Shown here: positions 1 to 13,158 of the stretch, piece by piece
Layout of the letters: each line of letters opens with the position of its first letter
Position numbering within the stretch: position 1 is the first letter of the stretch
Assembly (NCBI RefSeq): GCF_001559775.1
Contig: NZ_LOHX01000307.1
Coordinates: 1-37,236 of the forward strand
DNA length: 37,236 nucleotides
Source of the DNA: Streptobacillus felis
GTDB lineage: Bacteria > Fusobacteriota > Fusobacteriia > Fusobacteriales > Leptotrichiaceae
Reading direction: 5' to 3'
Notes under the pieces: model-generated
Told to the model about the DNA's origin: nothing
The model's database searches: none
What the model saw: only the letters and a program-made list of their open reading frames with translations
Translations under genes and position numbers: made by a program

Positions 1-174
1 TAAAACATTACAAAAAAATTTTTTGTTTGTAGTTGTTGGATTTGAAACAAACTTAGTTATATTTAGCATATTAACTTGTTTTAATTCGTGTTCTATTATT
101 ACTCTATCAACATAATTTAAATGTTTGTAATTTAGCTCTTTATTATTTTCTATTTTTGTGTTATTATTAGTCAT
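1..174 (-). CDS. Partial IS30-like transposase, N-terminus (runs off left edge)
   Basis: A leftward reading frame starts at an ATG whose first base is 174 and stays open for 58 codons to base 1. An AAAGGAA ribosome binding site lies about 12 bases upstream. The peptide has a polar leader, then KHLNYVDRVIIEHELK and later ITKFVSNPTTTNKKF. This resembles the N-terminal helix-turn-helix of IS30-family transposases (pattern KHLT-x-x-R-x-x-IE followed by a PTTIS-KE type helix). IS30 proteins carry a DDE catalytic domain, but that would lie outside the window and cannot be checked. The family call is by eye; an IS remnant or an unrelated DNA-binding protein is possible. Confidence 0.5.
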   Translation of the reverse strand, partial: MTNNNTKIENNKELNYKHLNYVDRVIIEHELKQVNMLNITKFVSNPTTTNKKFFCNVL

Positions 175-212
175 GGGTATACAGTTCCTTTCAATTAATT
201 TAGTCGTTTATG

Positions 213-240
213 ATTGTACTGTATATCCAATTTTTTTCAA
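213..240 (-). promoter_or_regulatory. Putative promoter of the leftward transposase-like gene
   Basis: On the minus strand, TTGAAA (240-235) and TACAAT (218-213) are separated by 16 bases. They lie about 40 bases before the transposase-like start codon. Further upstream on the same strand, at 258-249, is AAGTGTCCAA, which could be part of the element end; I cannot see the other end to confirm this. Confidence 0.45.
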
Positions 241-298
241 GTTATTTTTGGACACTTACTATTTTAATTTAGGTTTTTTCAGTATTTTTTTTTATTGT

Positions 299-327
299 TT
301 GCATTAGCAAAAAAAAAATGGTAAAAT
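299..327 (+). promoter_or_regulatory. Putative promoter of the rel operon
   Basis: TTTGCA (299-304) and TAAAAT (322-327) are 17 bases apart. They are followed by a GGGGAG ribosome binding site at 350-355 and the rel start at 362. The downstream genes are spaced closely enough to be co-transcribed from here. Confidence 0.5.
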
Positions 328-361
328 TTAGTATTAGAATACATATTTAGGGGAGATTTTT

Positions 362-3728
<3,367 letters not shown>

Positions 3729-3729
<1 letters not shown>

Positions 3730-4913
3730 TGCATATAAAAAGAGAAAATATTAATGCTATAGGACTAGGATATGGAGAATTAGCATTAAAAGGAAAAAAT
3801 AGAGGTACTTTTGAAGGTAATATTAAACAAAGAATTAATAATAAGCTAATAAATTTTGATGCAAAATTAGTAAATGATCTATCAAAATTATATGTATATA
3901 CAAATGAAAGTAATAATGAGAATTTAATTGGTGAATTAAAAAAAATATTTGGTATTAATAATATGAATTTTTCAGTTATGGTTGAAAGTGAAGAAAGATG
4001 TATTAAACAAAAAATAGAAGATATCTCAAATGAATTATATCAAGAAGGTGCTAGAACCTTTAAAATTGAAGTAAATAGAGCTAATAAAAAATTTGAAAAA
4101 AATTCAATGGATTTTGCAAAAGAATTAGGTGCACATGTATTAATAAATACAGAATTCACAAAAGTTTCCATGAAAAATCCAGATGTATTAATTTCTTTAG
4201 ATATTAGAGAAAAAACATATATTTATACTGAAAAAATAAATACCTATGGTGGTCTACCCTTAGGTTCATCAGGAAATGGATTATCATTAATTTCAGGAGG
4301 AATAGATTCTCCGGTTGCATCATTTTTAATGGCTAAAAGAGGGTTGAAATTAGAATATGTTACTTTCCATTCTTTTCCATTTACATCTAAAAAAGCTTTA
4401 GTAAAAATAGAAGAATTAGTAAAAATATTAAGTGAATATAATGGTAAATCTAAATTTTATTCTATGAATATATTACCAATACAGCAGGCTATAAATGAAA
4501 AAACAAATAAAGAATATGCAACTATTTTAACAAGAAGAGCAATGATGAGACTTTCGGAAATGTTAGTTAAAAAAAATAATTTAAAAGCTTTAGTAACTGG
4601 AGAAAGTTTAGGTCAAGTTGCCTCTCAAACTTTAGAAGGGCTAAACTGTACATCAAATGCTGTTGAAAAAACAGTGGTATTTAGACCATTAATTAGTATA
4701 GATAAAATAGAAATTATAGAAAAAGCAAAAGAAATTGGTACTTATGAAAAATCAATAGAACCACACGATGATTCTTGTGCAATGTTTGCACCAAAACATC
4801 CAAATACAAAACCTAGCATTGAAAAAATATTAATAGAAGAATCAAAAATTGAAAACTATGATGAAATATTACTTGAAATTTTTAATAATAAGAAAATGGT
4901 GTTAGTTAAGTAA
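3729..4913 (+). CDS. thiI: tRNA 4-thiouridine synthase ThiI (no rhodanese domain)
   Basis: Installs 4-thiouridine at position 8 of tRNAs; in many bacteria it also supplies sulfur for the thiazole of thiamine. The 394-residue protein has an N-terminal ferredoxin-like/THUMP region (to about 165) and an adenylating PP-loop SGGIDSP (189-195). A conserved cysteine lies in DDSCAMFAPKHPNTKP (C350). It lacks the C-terminal rhodanese domain of the longer E. coli enzyme, so persulfide must come directly from a cysteine desulfurase, as described for Bacillus-type ThiI. It overlaps tgt upstream and the YihY gene downstream by one base each, in a tRNA-modification operon. Confidence 0.94.
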
Positions 4914-6139
4914 TGTTAAAAAAATACAATAAAGATAAAATAATTTCAATGGCTAAGATTTATTTTAAAAAATATTTTTCTAAGGATCTTTCATTATTAG
5001 CATCTAACCTAACATATATGATGATTTTAACAATATTTCCTTTTTTTGCAATAATATTAGGTGTTGCAAAAGGTTTTGGGTTAGATGAGAAACTTATACT
5101 ACAAATAAAGACTTTTATTCCACAAAATGAAGAAGTTTTATCATATGTTTTAGAAACTACAAATAATCTAATTGATAATGCTAGAGGTGGGATACTTACT
5201 GGTTTGGGTATAGCAATTTTAATATTTTCTGTAATAAGTATGTTTGATTTACTTGAAACAACTTTTAATAATATTTGGGATGTAAGAAAGAAAAGAAATA
5301 TTTCTTCTAAATTTATTACTTATATTGCTGTAATATTTTTAGCACCAATATTTATATTATTAATACTTGCAAGTAGTTCTATGTTAGTTGATTTTATTAA
5401 GTCATTTACTGAAATATCTAATCTAACAAAATATATTTTAAAGATATTTAATATGTTATTTAGAATATCATTTATTTCAGCTCTATTTATATTAATTCCA
5501 AATAAAAGAGTAAAATTTTTACCAGCAGTTATTGGAGCTACAATTTCTGATATAGGATTAAATATATTATATAGCATATACATATATTTACAGTTTTCAA
5601 TAAGTAGATACAATTTAATATATGGTTCATTAGCATTTATTCCAATATTTTTAATTTGGATGAAATATGCTTGGACTATAATTTTAATAGGTTCACAAAT
5701 TACATATACTATACAAACTTCAAATGAATTAGTGGAAGAAAAATTTGAAATTTCACTTTCTATGAAAAAAAAGATAGGAATATATATTTTACACATTTTA
5801 TCAAAAAGATTTAATAATATGGAAAAACCTATTAATATGAAACAATTAGTTGAATATACTGGGATTTCAGAAAAAGCACTAAATAGATGTATAAGTATGC
5901 TTGAAGAATACGGATTAATAAATGAAGTTTTAGATGAAAATAAGGAAGTAGAATATTATCAGATAAATATGAATCCAAATAAATTAAGTTATGAAATGTT
6001 TAATGCTATTATTGAAAATGATATTATAGATGATAAATTTATATTAGAACAAATGACAGTTGAAAGAAGAAAAGAATTTGATGAGATTGTTGATCAACTT
6101 AAATATAAAAATGATAAATTGATAATAGAGAATAGGTGA
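4913..6139 (+). CDS. YihY/BrkB family inner-membrane protein
   Basis: A 408-residue membrane protein of the YihY/BrkB (UPF0761) family. The family was once named ribonuclease BN, but that activity belongs to RNase Z, so no enzymatic role is assigned. The N-terminal part matches the family: DLSLLASNLTYMMILTIFPF, then several hydrophobic segments to about residue 270 (about six membrane helices by eye). The C-terminal 130 residues are soluble and read like a winged-helix unit (KQLVEYTGISEKALNRCISM), which is common in longer members. The start overlaps the thiI stop by one base. Confidence 0.85.
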   Translation: MLKKYNKDKIISMAKIYFKKYFSKDLSLLASNLTYMMILTIFPFFAIILGVAKGFGLDEKLILQIKTFIPQNEEVLSYVLETTNNLIDNARGGILTGLGIAILIFSVISMFDLLETTFNNIWDVRKKRNISSKFITYIAVIFLAPIFILLILASSSMLVDFIKSFTEISNLTKYILKIFNMLFRISFISALFILIPNKRVKFLPAVIGATISDIGLNILYSIYIYLQFSISRYNLIYGSLAFIPIFLIWMKYAWTIILIGSQITYTIQTSNELVEEKFEISLSMKKKIGIYILHILSKRFNNMEKPINMKQLVEYTGISEKALNRCISMLEEYGLINEVLDENKEVEYYQINMNPNKLSYEMFNAIIENDIIDDKFILEQMTVERRKEFDEIVDQLKYKNDKLIIENR

Positions 6140-6143
6140 TGAT

Positions 6144-7220
6144 ATGTTACAAGTAATTTTAGTATTGCTAATAGCTCTAATATTTTTATTGATATACCTT
6201 ATATATATTACTATCTCAAGTAAAAAAAATGATGAGTTTAAAGATATGAAGTTTGAAATTATAGAAAAACTTATGGAAAAAAATGAAAAATCAAAAGACG
6301 ATATATCAAAATTAATATATGATGATAAAATAAATGTAAAAAATGAAATTAGTGATTTTAAATCAAATATTAGAGAAAATATTACTAAGGATGTTTTAAC
6401 TCTAGGAGATAAAGTTGAAAATAGGTTAAAAGATGGATTTAAAATTTCAAATGATGCTGTAAATACAGTAATACAAAGATTAGTAAAAATAGATGAAGCA
6501 CAAAAAAATATAGAAAAACTATCTACTGAGGTTGTTTCTTTACAAAAAATATTATCGGACAAAAAATCGAGAGGAACATTTGGTGAATCAAGATTAGAAC
6601 AAGTATTGGAATATGTATTTGGAGATAATAATCTTTATGAAAGGCAATATAAATTTTCTAATGGTAAAGTTGCTGATGCTGTAGTATTTTTAAATACTAA
6701 ACTAAATAAATTAGCAATAGATTCAAAGTTTCCGTTAGAAAACTATATGCTATATATTGAAAATAAGAGTGTAGAATATAAAAAGGAATTTATTAAAGAT
6801 TTAAAAAAACATATAGATGATATTTCAAGTAAATATATTATTCCAGGAGAAACGATAAATCAAGCTATAATGTTTTTACCTAGTGAATCAATTTTTATGG
6901 AAATATATAATGATTTTCCAGAAATTCTAGAATATGCATATTCTAAAAAAGTATGGATTTCATCTCAAACTAATTTGATGATATATATTACAACTATGCA
7001 ATTTTCAGCTATAGAGTATAAAAAAAATGAAAATGCAAAAGAAATTTTAGCTCAATTAGATAGATTTTCAAATGAATTTACAAGATTTTATACTAGGTGG
7101 GAAAACTTAAATAAAGATTTTAAAAAATATGAAAAGGACTTTAATGATTTAAGTATTACTAGTGAAAAGATAATAAAAGAGTTTGAGAAAATAAAAAATT
7201 TAGTTGATATCAATGAATAA
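6144..7220 (+). CDS. rmuC: RmuC-family DNA recombination protein
   Basis: RmuC proteins limit DNA rearrangements such as inversions between short inverted repeats; the fold is nuclease-like but the biochemical role is poorly defined. The 358-residue protein has one N-terminal membrane helix (about 2-24). A long coiled-coil region follows to about 140. The conserved domain then begins with SRGTFGESRLEQVLEYVFG and continues with VADAVVFLN and LAIDSKFPLENY, the family signature with the DSKFP motif. A GGTGAT ribosome binding site lies just before the ATG, which starts 4 bases after yihY. It ends the rel operon, and the promoter for malQ overlaps its last codons. Confidence 0.9.
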   Translation: MLQVILVLLIALIFLLIYLIYITISSKKNDEFKDMKFEIIEKLMEKNEKSKDDISKLIYDDKINVKNEISDFKSNIRENITKDVLTLGDKVENRLKDGFKISNDAVNTVIQRLVKIDEAQKNIEKLSTEVVSLQKILSDKKSRGTFGESRLEQVLEYVFGDNNLYERQYKFSNGKVADAVVFLNTKLNKLAIDSKFPLENYMLYIENKSVEYKKEFIKDLKKHIDDISSKYIIPGETINQAIMFLPSESIFMEIYNDFPEILEYAYSKKVWISSQTNLMIYITTMQFSAIEYKKNENAKEILAQLDRFSNEFTRFYTRWENLNKDFKKYEKDFNDLSITSEKIIKEFEKIKNLVDINE

Positions 7221-7231
7221 TATGATATAAT
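7204..7231 (+). promoter_or_regulatory. Putative promoter of malQ operon
   Basis: TTGATA (7204-7209) and TATAAT (7226-7231) are 16 bases apart. The -35 lies within the end of rmuC, and AAGGAG follows at 7249-7254 before the malQ ATG at 7264. Confidence 0.6.
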
Positions 7232-7263
7232 AAAATTGAATATTTAATAAGGAGATAGATATT

Positions 7264-8733
7264 ATGAGAAAAGCAGGAATTTTACTTCATCCTACATCTT
7301 TACCTGGTAGAGAAGGTATAGGTACTTTAGGCATTGAAGCTTTTAAATTTATTGATTTTTTAAAAAAATCAAAACAAAAATTATGGCAAATATTTCCATT
7401 GGGTCCTACAGGTTATGGAGATTCTCCATATCAATGTTTTTCAGCTTTTGCTGGTAACCCATATTTAATTGATTTAGAAACTTTAGTTAAAGAAGGTTAT
7501 CTTGAAAATGAAGATTTAAATGTTTATTTTGGAGATAATAAAGAAAGTATAGAATATGGATTAATTTATACTAATAAGTTACCTATTTTAAGAAAAGCTT
7601 TTACAAAGTTTGATGTTGAAAATAATGAATTTTTAAACTTTAATGTTGAAAATAATTATTGGTTAGATAATTATTCTTTATTTGCAGCTCTTAAAACATA
7701 TTTTAATGGAGAATCATGGTCAAATTGGCCTAAAGAATTAAAAAATAGAGAAGAAGAATCTATTAAAGAATATAAGGTTAAATTAATAGATGAAATAAAT
7801 TATCAAAAATTCTTACAATATATATTCTTTAAACAATGGAAATCTATAAAAAATTATGCTAAACAAAATGGAATAGAAATTATAGGTGATATACCAATTT
7901 TTGTATCTATGGATTCAGCAGATGCATGGTCAAATCCAGAAATTTTCTTATTTGATAAAGAAAGAAATCCTGTTAAAGTAGCAGGAGTTCCACCTGATTA
8001 TTTCTCAGCTACAGGACAATTATGGGGGAATCCATTATTTGATTGGGCTAAGTTAAAAGAAACAGGATATAAATGGTGGATAGATAGAGTAAAAGCAAAT
8101 CTATCTTTATATGATGTAATAAGAATAGATCATTTTAGAGGATTTGAATCTTATTGGGCAATAAATTATGGAGAAACAACAGCAATTAACGGAAAATGGG
8201 AAAAAGGTCCTGGAATAGACTTGTTTAATGAAATTAAAAAATCTTTAGGGGATATAAATATTATTGCAGAAGACTTAGGTATTTTAACAGATGAAGTTGT
8301 AGAACTAAAAGAAAGTGCTGGTTTCCCTGGTATGAAAATACTGCAATTTGCCTTTGATCAAGATCCTGAAAATGAATATTTACCACATAATTTTGAAAAT
8401 AATACAGTAGTTTATACTGGTACTCATGATAATGATACAACAAATTCATGGTATTTTAAATTAACAGATGCTGAAAAAGGAGAAGTAAGAGACTATTTAA
8501 ATGTAAGTGATGATTCATACATAGTTTATTCTATGATTAGACTTGCATTAAGATCTGTTGCTGATACTGCAATTATACCTATGCAAGATTATTTAAATTT
8601 GGGTGAATTTGCACGTATTAATACTCCAGGACTTGCTAGTGGTAACTGGCAATGGAGATTAAATGAATGGGCATTAAATGATGACTTAGCTGCAAATATT
8701 GCTCATTTAACTGAAATATACGGTAGAAATTAA
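7264..8733 (+). CDS. malQ: 4-alpha-glucanotransferase (amylomaltase)
   Basis: Transfers alpha-1,4-glucan segments between maltodextrins and releases glucose, in cytoplasmic maltodextrin/glycogen use. The 489-residue protein is a full-length GH77 enzyme. It starts with RKAGILLHPTSLPG and has WQIFPLGPTGYGDSPYQ. The nucleophile D289 is in VIRIDHFRGFE, the acid/base E336 in IIAEDLG, and D389 in YTGTHDNDT. It works with the glycogen phosphorylase encoded further right (GlgP trims glucan chains and MalQ reshuffles the short remnants) and with the ROK glucokinase. It is the first gene of a four-gene run; rarA starts 13 bases after its stop. Confidence 0.96.
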   Translation: MRKAGILLHPTSLPGREGIGTLGIEAFKFIDFLKKSKQKLWQIFPLGPTGYGDSPYQCFSAFAGNPYLIDLETLVKEGYLENEDLNVYFGDNKESIEYGLIYTNKLPILRKAFTKFDVENNEFLNFNVENNYWLDNYSLFAALKTYFNGESWSNWPKELKNREEESIKEYKVKLIDEINYQKFLQYIFFKQWKSIKNYAKQNGIEIIGDIPIFVSMDSADAWSNPEIFLFDKERNPVKVAGVPPDYFSATGQLWGNPLFDWAKLKETGYKWWIDRVKANLSLYDVIRIDHFRGFESYWAINYGETTAINGKWEKGPGIDLFNEIKKSLGDINIIAEDLGILTDEVVELKESAGFPGMKILQFAFDQDPENEYLPHNFENNTVVYTGTHDNDTTNSWYFKLTDAEKGEVRDYLNVSDDSYIVYSMIRLALRSVADTAIIPMQDYLNLGEFARINTPGLASGNWQWRLNEWALNDDLAANIAHLTEIYGRN

Positions 8734-8746
8734 GAAAGGAGAGCTT

Positions 8747-9934
8747 ATGAACTTATTTAATTATGATAAAACCCCTTTAGCTTATAAATATAGGCCAAAA
8801 GATTTAAATGGATTTTATGGTCAAGATAAAATAAAAAAAATTCTATTTAATATTATAGAAAATAAGAAAATCATAAGCTCTATATTCTTTGGACCAAGTG
8901 GTACAGGTAAAACAACTTTAGCAAAAATAATTGCGGATAAACTTGATTATGAATATGTTTATTTAAATGCTATAAAGGCATCAAAAAGCGATATAATAGA
9001 AATATCTCAGAAAGCTAAAAATAGTGTCAATAAGACACTATTGTTTTTTGATGAGATACATAGATTTAATAAATTACAGCAAGATTCTTTATTAGAAGAT
9101 TTAGAAAACGGGAATATAATATTAATTGGTGCAACAACAGAAAATCCATATTATTCTCTTAATAGAGCACTACTTTCAAGAGTATTATTATTTGAATTTA
9201 AGAAATTAAGTGAAGATGATATATATAAAATAATTTTAAATGTTGTAGAATCAGAAAACATTGAATATGATAAAAAAGTTCTTAAATATATTTCAATAAT
9301 TTCTGATGGTGATGCTAGAACTGCAATTAATTATGTGGAAACTTTAAATCATGCTAATTTATTAAATACATGTATTGAAGAAATAACTGAGGTTTTGAAT
9401 GTAAAGGTTTATGCAGATAGATATGATGCAATATCTGCAATGATAAAATCGATTAGGGGATCAGACCCTGATGCAGCAGTATATTGGATGAGTAAACTAT
9501 TAGTAGGAGGAGAAGATCCTATGTATATTGCAAGAAGATTAGTAATTTTAGCTAGTGAAGATGTTGGTTTAGCTAATGTACAGGCAATAAATGTTGCAAC
9601 ATCATGTATGAATGCAGTAAAGGAAATTGGAATGCCTGAATCTAGGATAATACTTTCTGAATGTGCAATATATTTAGCGTTATCACCTAAAAGCAATAGT
9701 GCTTATGTTGCTGTCAATATGGCTATAGAAGATATAGAAGAAAATGGAGCACAAAGTGTACCTATACACCTAACAAAAGTAGGTGCTAAAAATTATTTAT
9801 ATCCACATAATTATGAAAATAATTATATTAAACAAAAATATATGAATGAAAAGAAAAAATACTATATTCCTGGAGATAATAAATTTGAAAAAAATATGGA
9901 AGAGGTATGGTTGAAAATTAAAGGAGAAAAATAA
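8747..9934 (+). CDS. rarA: Replication-associated recombination protein A (MgsA/RarA)
   Basis: A AAA+ ATPase of the RarA/MgsA/WRNIP1 family that acts at stalled or gapped replication forks. The 395-residue protein has Walker A GPSGTGKT (49-56), Walker B LLFFDEIH (98-105), sensor-1 GATTEN and an arginine in ALLSR. The C-terminal helical tetramerisation domain contains LVGGEDPMYIARRL and SECAIYLALSPKSN, both typical of the family. This separates it from RuvB and clamp-loader ATPases. A GGAG site precedes the ATG. Confidence 0.95.
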   Translation: MNLFNYDKTPLAYKYRPKDLNGFYGQDKIKKILFNIIENKKIISSIFFGPSGTGKTTLAKIIADKLDYEYVYLNAIKASKSDIIEISQKAKNSVNKTLLFFDEIHRFNKLQQDSLLEDLENGNIILIGATTENPYYSLNRALLSRVLLFEFKKLSEDDIYKIILNVVESENIEYDKKVLKYISIISDGDARTAINYVETLNHANLLNTCIEEITEVLNVKVYADRYDAISAMIKSIRGSDPDAAVYWMSKLLVGGEDPMYIARRLVILASEDVGLANVQAINVATSCMNAVKEIGMPESRIILSECAIYLALSPKSNSAYVAVNMAIEDIEENGAQSVPIHLTKVGAKNYLYPHNYENNYIKQKYMNEKKKYYIPGDNKFEKNMEEVWLKIKGEK

Positions 9935-9935
9935 A

Positions 9936-10385
9936 ATGGAAAAAAATATCATATATATACTACTTGCAATTTTTGCAGGTATAGTGGTTACACTTCAAGG
10001 ACCTGTAAATGTTGAATTAGGCAAATCTTTAGGAAGTGATTATTGGGCTGCTTTAGCATCATTTGTTATTGGAACTATATTTTTAATATTGTTTATGGTA
10101 ATAACTGGTCAAAAAGCACCAACTTTTGCACAATTTGTAAATACTTCATGGTGGAAATATTTAGGAGCTATTACTGGAGCTATATATGTTTTATCTGTAA
10201 TTACTATTATTCCTGCATTAGGTGTTGGATTTGCAACTATATTACTAATGTTTTCACAACTTGTAATGGCTATGATTATAGATCATTATGGGTTATTTGG
10301 ATATGCAGTAAAAACTTTTTCTTTTGAAAGAATGATAGGTGTGGCACTTATGGCTGCAGGAATATTTTTAATAAATAGGAAGTAG
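9936..10385 (+). CDS. DMT-superfamily membrane protein, YdcZ (DUF606) type
   Basis: A 149-residue hydrophobic protein with about five membrane helices. It has the pattern of the YdcZ/DUF606 branch of small drug/metabolite transporters: ILLAIFAGIVVTLQGPVNVELG at the start, WWKYLGAITGAIYVLSV in the middle and RMIGVALMAAGIFLINRK at the end. Such half-size proteins usually work as dimers or paired units; the substrate is unknown. Its ATG lies one base after the rarA stop, so it is co-translated in this run. Confidence 0.8.
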   Translation: MEKNIIYILLAIFAGIVVTLQGPVNVELGKSLGSDYWAALASFVIGTIFLILFMVITGQKAPTFAQFVNTSWWKYLGAITGAIYVLSVITIIPALGVGFATILLMFSQLVMAMIIDHYGLFGYAVKTFSFERMIGVALMAAGIFLINRK

Positions 10386-10391
10386 GTATTT

Positions 10392-11345
10392 ATGTATAAA
10401 GTATCATTAGCACCAATGGTAGATAGAACAGACACTCATTTTAGAAATTTTATTAGAATGATAAATGAGGATATAGAATTATATACTGAAATGATTACAA
10501 CACAAGCAATATTAAATGGATATAAAGAAAAAATATTAAAGAAAACATCTGAAGAAAATCCTGTTGTATTACAGATTGCAACTTCATCTTTAAATGAAAG
10601 TATTGAAGCAGCAAAGATTATTAAGTATACAGATTATAATAGTGTAAACATTAATGTTGGTTGTCCTTCAGATAGAGTTTCAGGCCATAATATGGGTGCA
10701 TATTTAATGAGTGAACCTCAATTGGTAAGAGATATTGCACAAGCTGTAAAAGAATATTCTGGTAAACCTGTAAGTATAAAAAATAGAATAGGAATAGATG
10801 GAAAAGGAATTTTAGAAAATGATAGAAAAATAGTAACATATGAAGAATTATTAGATTTTATAGATATAACAAATGTAGATAAATATATAGTACATGCAAG
10901 GATAGCTATATTAAAAGGTTTAAGTCCTAAAGAAAATAGGACTATACCTCCTTTAGATTATGATATGGTTTATAGATTAAAAAAAGATAGACCTAATTTA
11001 GAAATTGAAATAAATGGTGGTATAAAAACTATTGAAGATATAGTAAATCACCATAATTATGTAGATTCTGTGATGATAGGTAGAACTTTTTATGATAATC
11101 CTATGCTTGCTAATGAAATAAATAAATTAAATGGAAAAGTAGAAATAGAAATAAAAGATATTTTGAAAAAAATGTTTCATTATGTGAAAAAAATAGAAGA
11201 AAACGGTGAAAAACCTCACCATTTTTTAAGACATACTTTAGGACTTTTCTATAATACACCATATAGTAAGTTATGGAAAAATAAAATATCACCAACTAAT
11301 TCTAATAGTAATGATATTCTTGAATTTTTATCTATAATAGTGTAA
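10392..11345 (+). CDS. dus: tRNA-dihydrouridine synthase, DusA-like
   Basis: An FMN enzyme that reduces uridines in the tRNA D-loop. The 317-residue protein opens with SLAPMVDRTDTHFRNF, the Dus FMN-binding start. The catalytic cysteine C91 is in INVGCPSDRV. Further family marks are VHARIAILKGLSPKENRTIP and IEINGGIKT. The SPKENR-IPPL segment is specific to the DusA branch. It lies 6 bases after the YdcZ gene. The nox promoter overlaps its 3' end. Confidence 0.93.
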   Translation: MYKVSLAPMVDRTDTHFRNFIRMINEDIELYTEMITTQAILNGYKEKILKKTSEENPVVLQIATSSLNESIEAAKIIKYTDYNSVNINVGCPSDRVSGHNMGAYLMSEPQLVRDIAQAVKEYSGKPVSIKNRIGIDGKGILENDRKIVTYEELLDFIDITNVDKYIVHARIAILKGLSPKENRTIPPLDYDMVYRLKKDRPNLEIEINGGIKTIEDIVNHHNYVDSVMIGRTFYDNPMLANEINKLNGKVEIEIKDILKKMFHYVKKIEENGEKPHHFLRHTLGLFYNTPYSKLWKNKISPTNSNSNDILEFLSIIV

Positions 11346-11348
11346 AAT
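11320..11348 (+). promoter_or_regulatory. Putative promoter of nox-trxA
   Basis: TTGAAT (11320-11325) and TAAAAT (11343-11348) are 17 bases apart and overlap the end of the dus gene. An AGGAGG site follows before the nox ATG at 11381. Confidence 0.55.
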
Positions 11349-11380
11349 ATAGTATATATTTAAAAAAATAGGAGGAATGT

Positions 11381-12715
11381 ATGAAAGTAGTAGTTGTAGG
11401 TGCAAATCATGCTGGGACAGCGACAATTAATACAATTTTAGGTAACTATCCAGGAACAGAAGTAGTTGTTTTTGATAAAAATAATAACATTAGTTTCTTA
11501 GGTTGTGGAATGGCTTTATGGATAGGGGATCAAATTGATGGTTCAGAAGGATTATTCTATTCAAACAAAGAAAAATTAGAATCAAATGGTGCTAAAGTAT
11601 ACATGGAAACTGAAGTATATGACATCGATTTTGAAAACAAAGTAGTTTATGCGAAAAGTAAATGTGGAAAAGAATTTGTAGAAAAATATGATAAAGTAAT
11701 ACTTTCTACAGGATCTTTACCAATTGATTTACCAATTATAGGTAAAGAATTAGAAAATGTTCAATACGTTAAATTATTCCAAAATGCAGCGGAAGTAATT
11801 GAAAAATTAAAAAATCCTGAAATTAAACATGTTACTGTAATAGGTGCAGGATATATAGGAGTAGAATTAGCTGAAGCATTTGAAAGAAAAGGTAAAAAGG
11901 TTAGATTAGTTGATTCTTCAGAAGATTGTTTATCAACATATTATGATAAAGAATTTAGAACTAGAATGAATGATAACTTAGAAAATCACGGAATTGAATT
12001 ATCATTTGGTGAATGGTTAAAAGAAATTAAAGGTACAGATGGTAAAGTATCAGGAATAGTTACTGATAAAGGTGAGTATGCAACTGATATGGTAATATTA
12101 TGTGCTGGATTTAGACCTAACACAGACTTATTAAAAGGTAAAGTAGAATTATTTAGAAATGGTGCATATTTAGTAGATAAAACTCAAAAAACATCTCAAG
12201 ATGATGTTTATGCAATAGGAGATTGTGCTACTATTTATGATAACGCTATTGATGATGTTAACTACATTGCATTAGCAACTAACGCTGTAAGAAGTGGTAT
12301 AGTAGCTGCGCATAATGTTTGTGGAACTAAATTAGAAGGAATAGGAGTTCAAGGTTCAAATGGAATTTCTATTTATGGATTAAACATGGTTTCAACTGGA
12401 TTATCAGAAGAAAATGCAAAAAGACGTGGATTTGAAGTAGAAACTACTACATTTACAGATAATCAAAAACCAGAATTTATGAAAACAGAAAACGATCAAG
12501 TTACAGTAAAAATAGTTTATGATAAAAATTCAAGAAGAATTTTAGGAGCACAAATGGCTTCTACATTAGATATTTCACTTGGATTACACGTGTTCTCACT
12601 TGCAATTCAAGAAAAAGTAACTATTGATAAATTTAAATTATTAGATATTTTCTTCTTACCACACTTTAACAAACCATATAACTACTTTACTATGACGGCT
12701 TTAGGGGCAAAATAG
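11381..12715 (+). CDS. nox: FAD-dependent NADH oxidase (C42 type) / CoA-disulfide reductase family
   Basis: Oxidises NADH with O2; members with a single redox cysteine usually make water. This gives oxygen tolerance and NAD+ regeneration in fermenting cells. The 444-residue protein begins with the FAD dinucleotide fold [15 protein letters not shown]. The redox-active C42 is in [10 protein letters not shown]. The NADH fold [15 protein letters not shown] and the second FAD motif YAIGDCATI follow. The C-terminal dimerisation domain has the typical [15 protein letters not shown]. CoA-disulfide reductases share this fold and C42, so that activity is the main alternative. It is followed after 19 bases by trxA, in a redox operon. 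Confidence 0.92.
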   Translation: MKVVVVGANHAGTATINTILGNYPGTEVVVFDKNNNISFLGCGMALWIGDQIDGSEGLFYSNKEKLESNGAKVYMETEVYDIDFENKVVYAKSKCGKEFVEKYDKVILSTGSLPIDLPIIGKELENVQYVKLFQNAAEVIEKLKNPEIKHVTVIGAGYIGVELAEAFERKGKKVRLVDSSEDCLSTYYDKEFRTRMNDNLENHGIELSFGEWLKEIKGTDGKVSGIVTDKGEYATDMVILCAGFRPNTDLLKGKVELFRNGAYLVDKTQKTSQDDVYAIGDCATIYDNAIDDVNYIALATNAVRSGIVAAHNVCGTKLEGIGVQGSNGISIYGLNMVSTGLSEENAKRRGFEVETTTFTDNQKPEFMKTENDQVTVKIVYDKNSRRILGAQMASTLDISLGLHVFSLAIQEKVTIDKFKLLDIFFLPHFNKPYNYFTMTALGAK

Positions 12716-12734
12716 TTATAATTAGGAGGAAAAA

Positions 12735-13052
12735 ATGAGTAAAGTTTTACATTTAGCAGCAGCTGAACAATTAAAAGAAATATTTGAAAAAGAAAAAGTA
12801 GTTTTAGTAGACTTCTTTGCAACATGGTGTGGACCATGTAAAAGATTAGGACCAGTTTTAGATGAACTTAGTGAAGAAGCAAATTTTGCTATAGTTAAAA
12901 TTGATGTAGATCAATTTCCTGAATTAGCTGGAGAATATGGAGTAAGAAGTATACCTACTTTATTCGTAGTAAAAGATGGAGAAAAAGTTGCTGCAGATTT
13001 AGGATTTAAAACAAAAGATGAATTATTTTCTTTAGTGAAAAATAATATATAA
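12735..13052 (+). CDS. trxA: Thioredoxin
   Basis: A small cytoplasmic disulfide reductant. The 105-residue protein has the canonical active site FFATWCGPCK with C32 and C35, and the cis-proline loop RSIPTLFVVKDG. It has no signal peptide. An AGGAGG site precedes the ATG. It shares an operon with nox, and a strong terminator follows. No thioredoxin reductase is seen in the window. Confidence 0.97.
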   Translation: MSKVLHLAAAEQLKEIFEKEKVVLVDFFATWCGPCKRLGPVLDELSEEANFAIVKIDVDQFPELAGEYGVRSIPTLFVVKDGEKVAADLGFKTKDELFSLVKNNI

Positions 13053-13080
13053 TTATATAAAAGTATAATTAATTTTCTAA

Positions 13081-13119
13081 GGAATAGTATAGTTGTAATA
13101 TATACTATTCCTTTTTTTT
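13081..13119 (+). terminator. Rho-independent terminator after nox-trxA
   Basis: An 11-bp perfect stem, GGAATAGTATA (13081-13091) with TATACTATTCC (13101-13111), and a 9-base loop, followed by eight T. Confidence 0.93.
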
Positions 13120-13120
13120 A

Positions 13121-13129
13121 TGGTATAAT
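13121..13129 (+). promoter_or_regulatory. Extended -10 promoter of copA operon
   Basis: TGGTATAAT (13122-13129 with its leading TG) is an extended -10 element directly after the trxA terminator. I see no good -35 at 17 bases. A GAGGTGA site at 13148-13154 precedes the copA ATG. Confidence 0.5.
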
Positions 13130-13158
13130 ATGGTATATATTTAAAATGAGGTGATTAA

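Noticed and set aside
10043-10327. A 94-codon ORF in another frame inside the YdcZ-type gene.
   Set aside because: Cys/Trp/Tyr-rich shadow translation with no ribosome binding site; the membrane-protein frame is clearly the real one.
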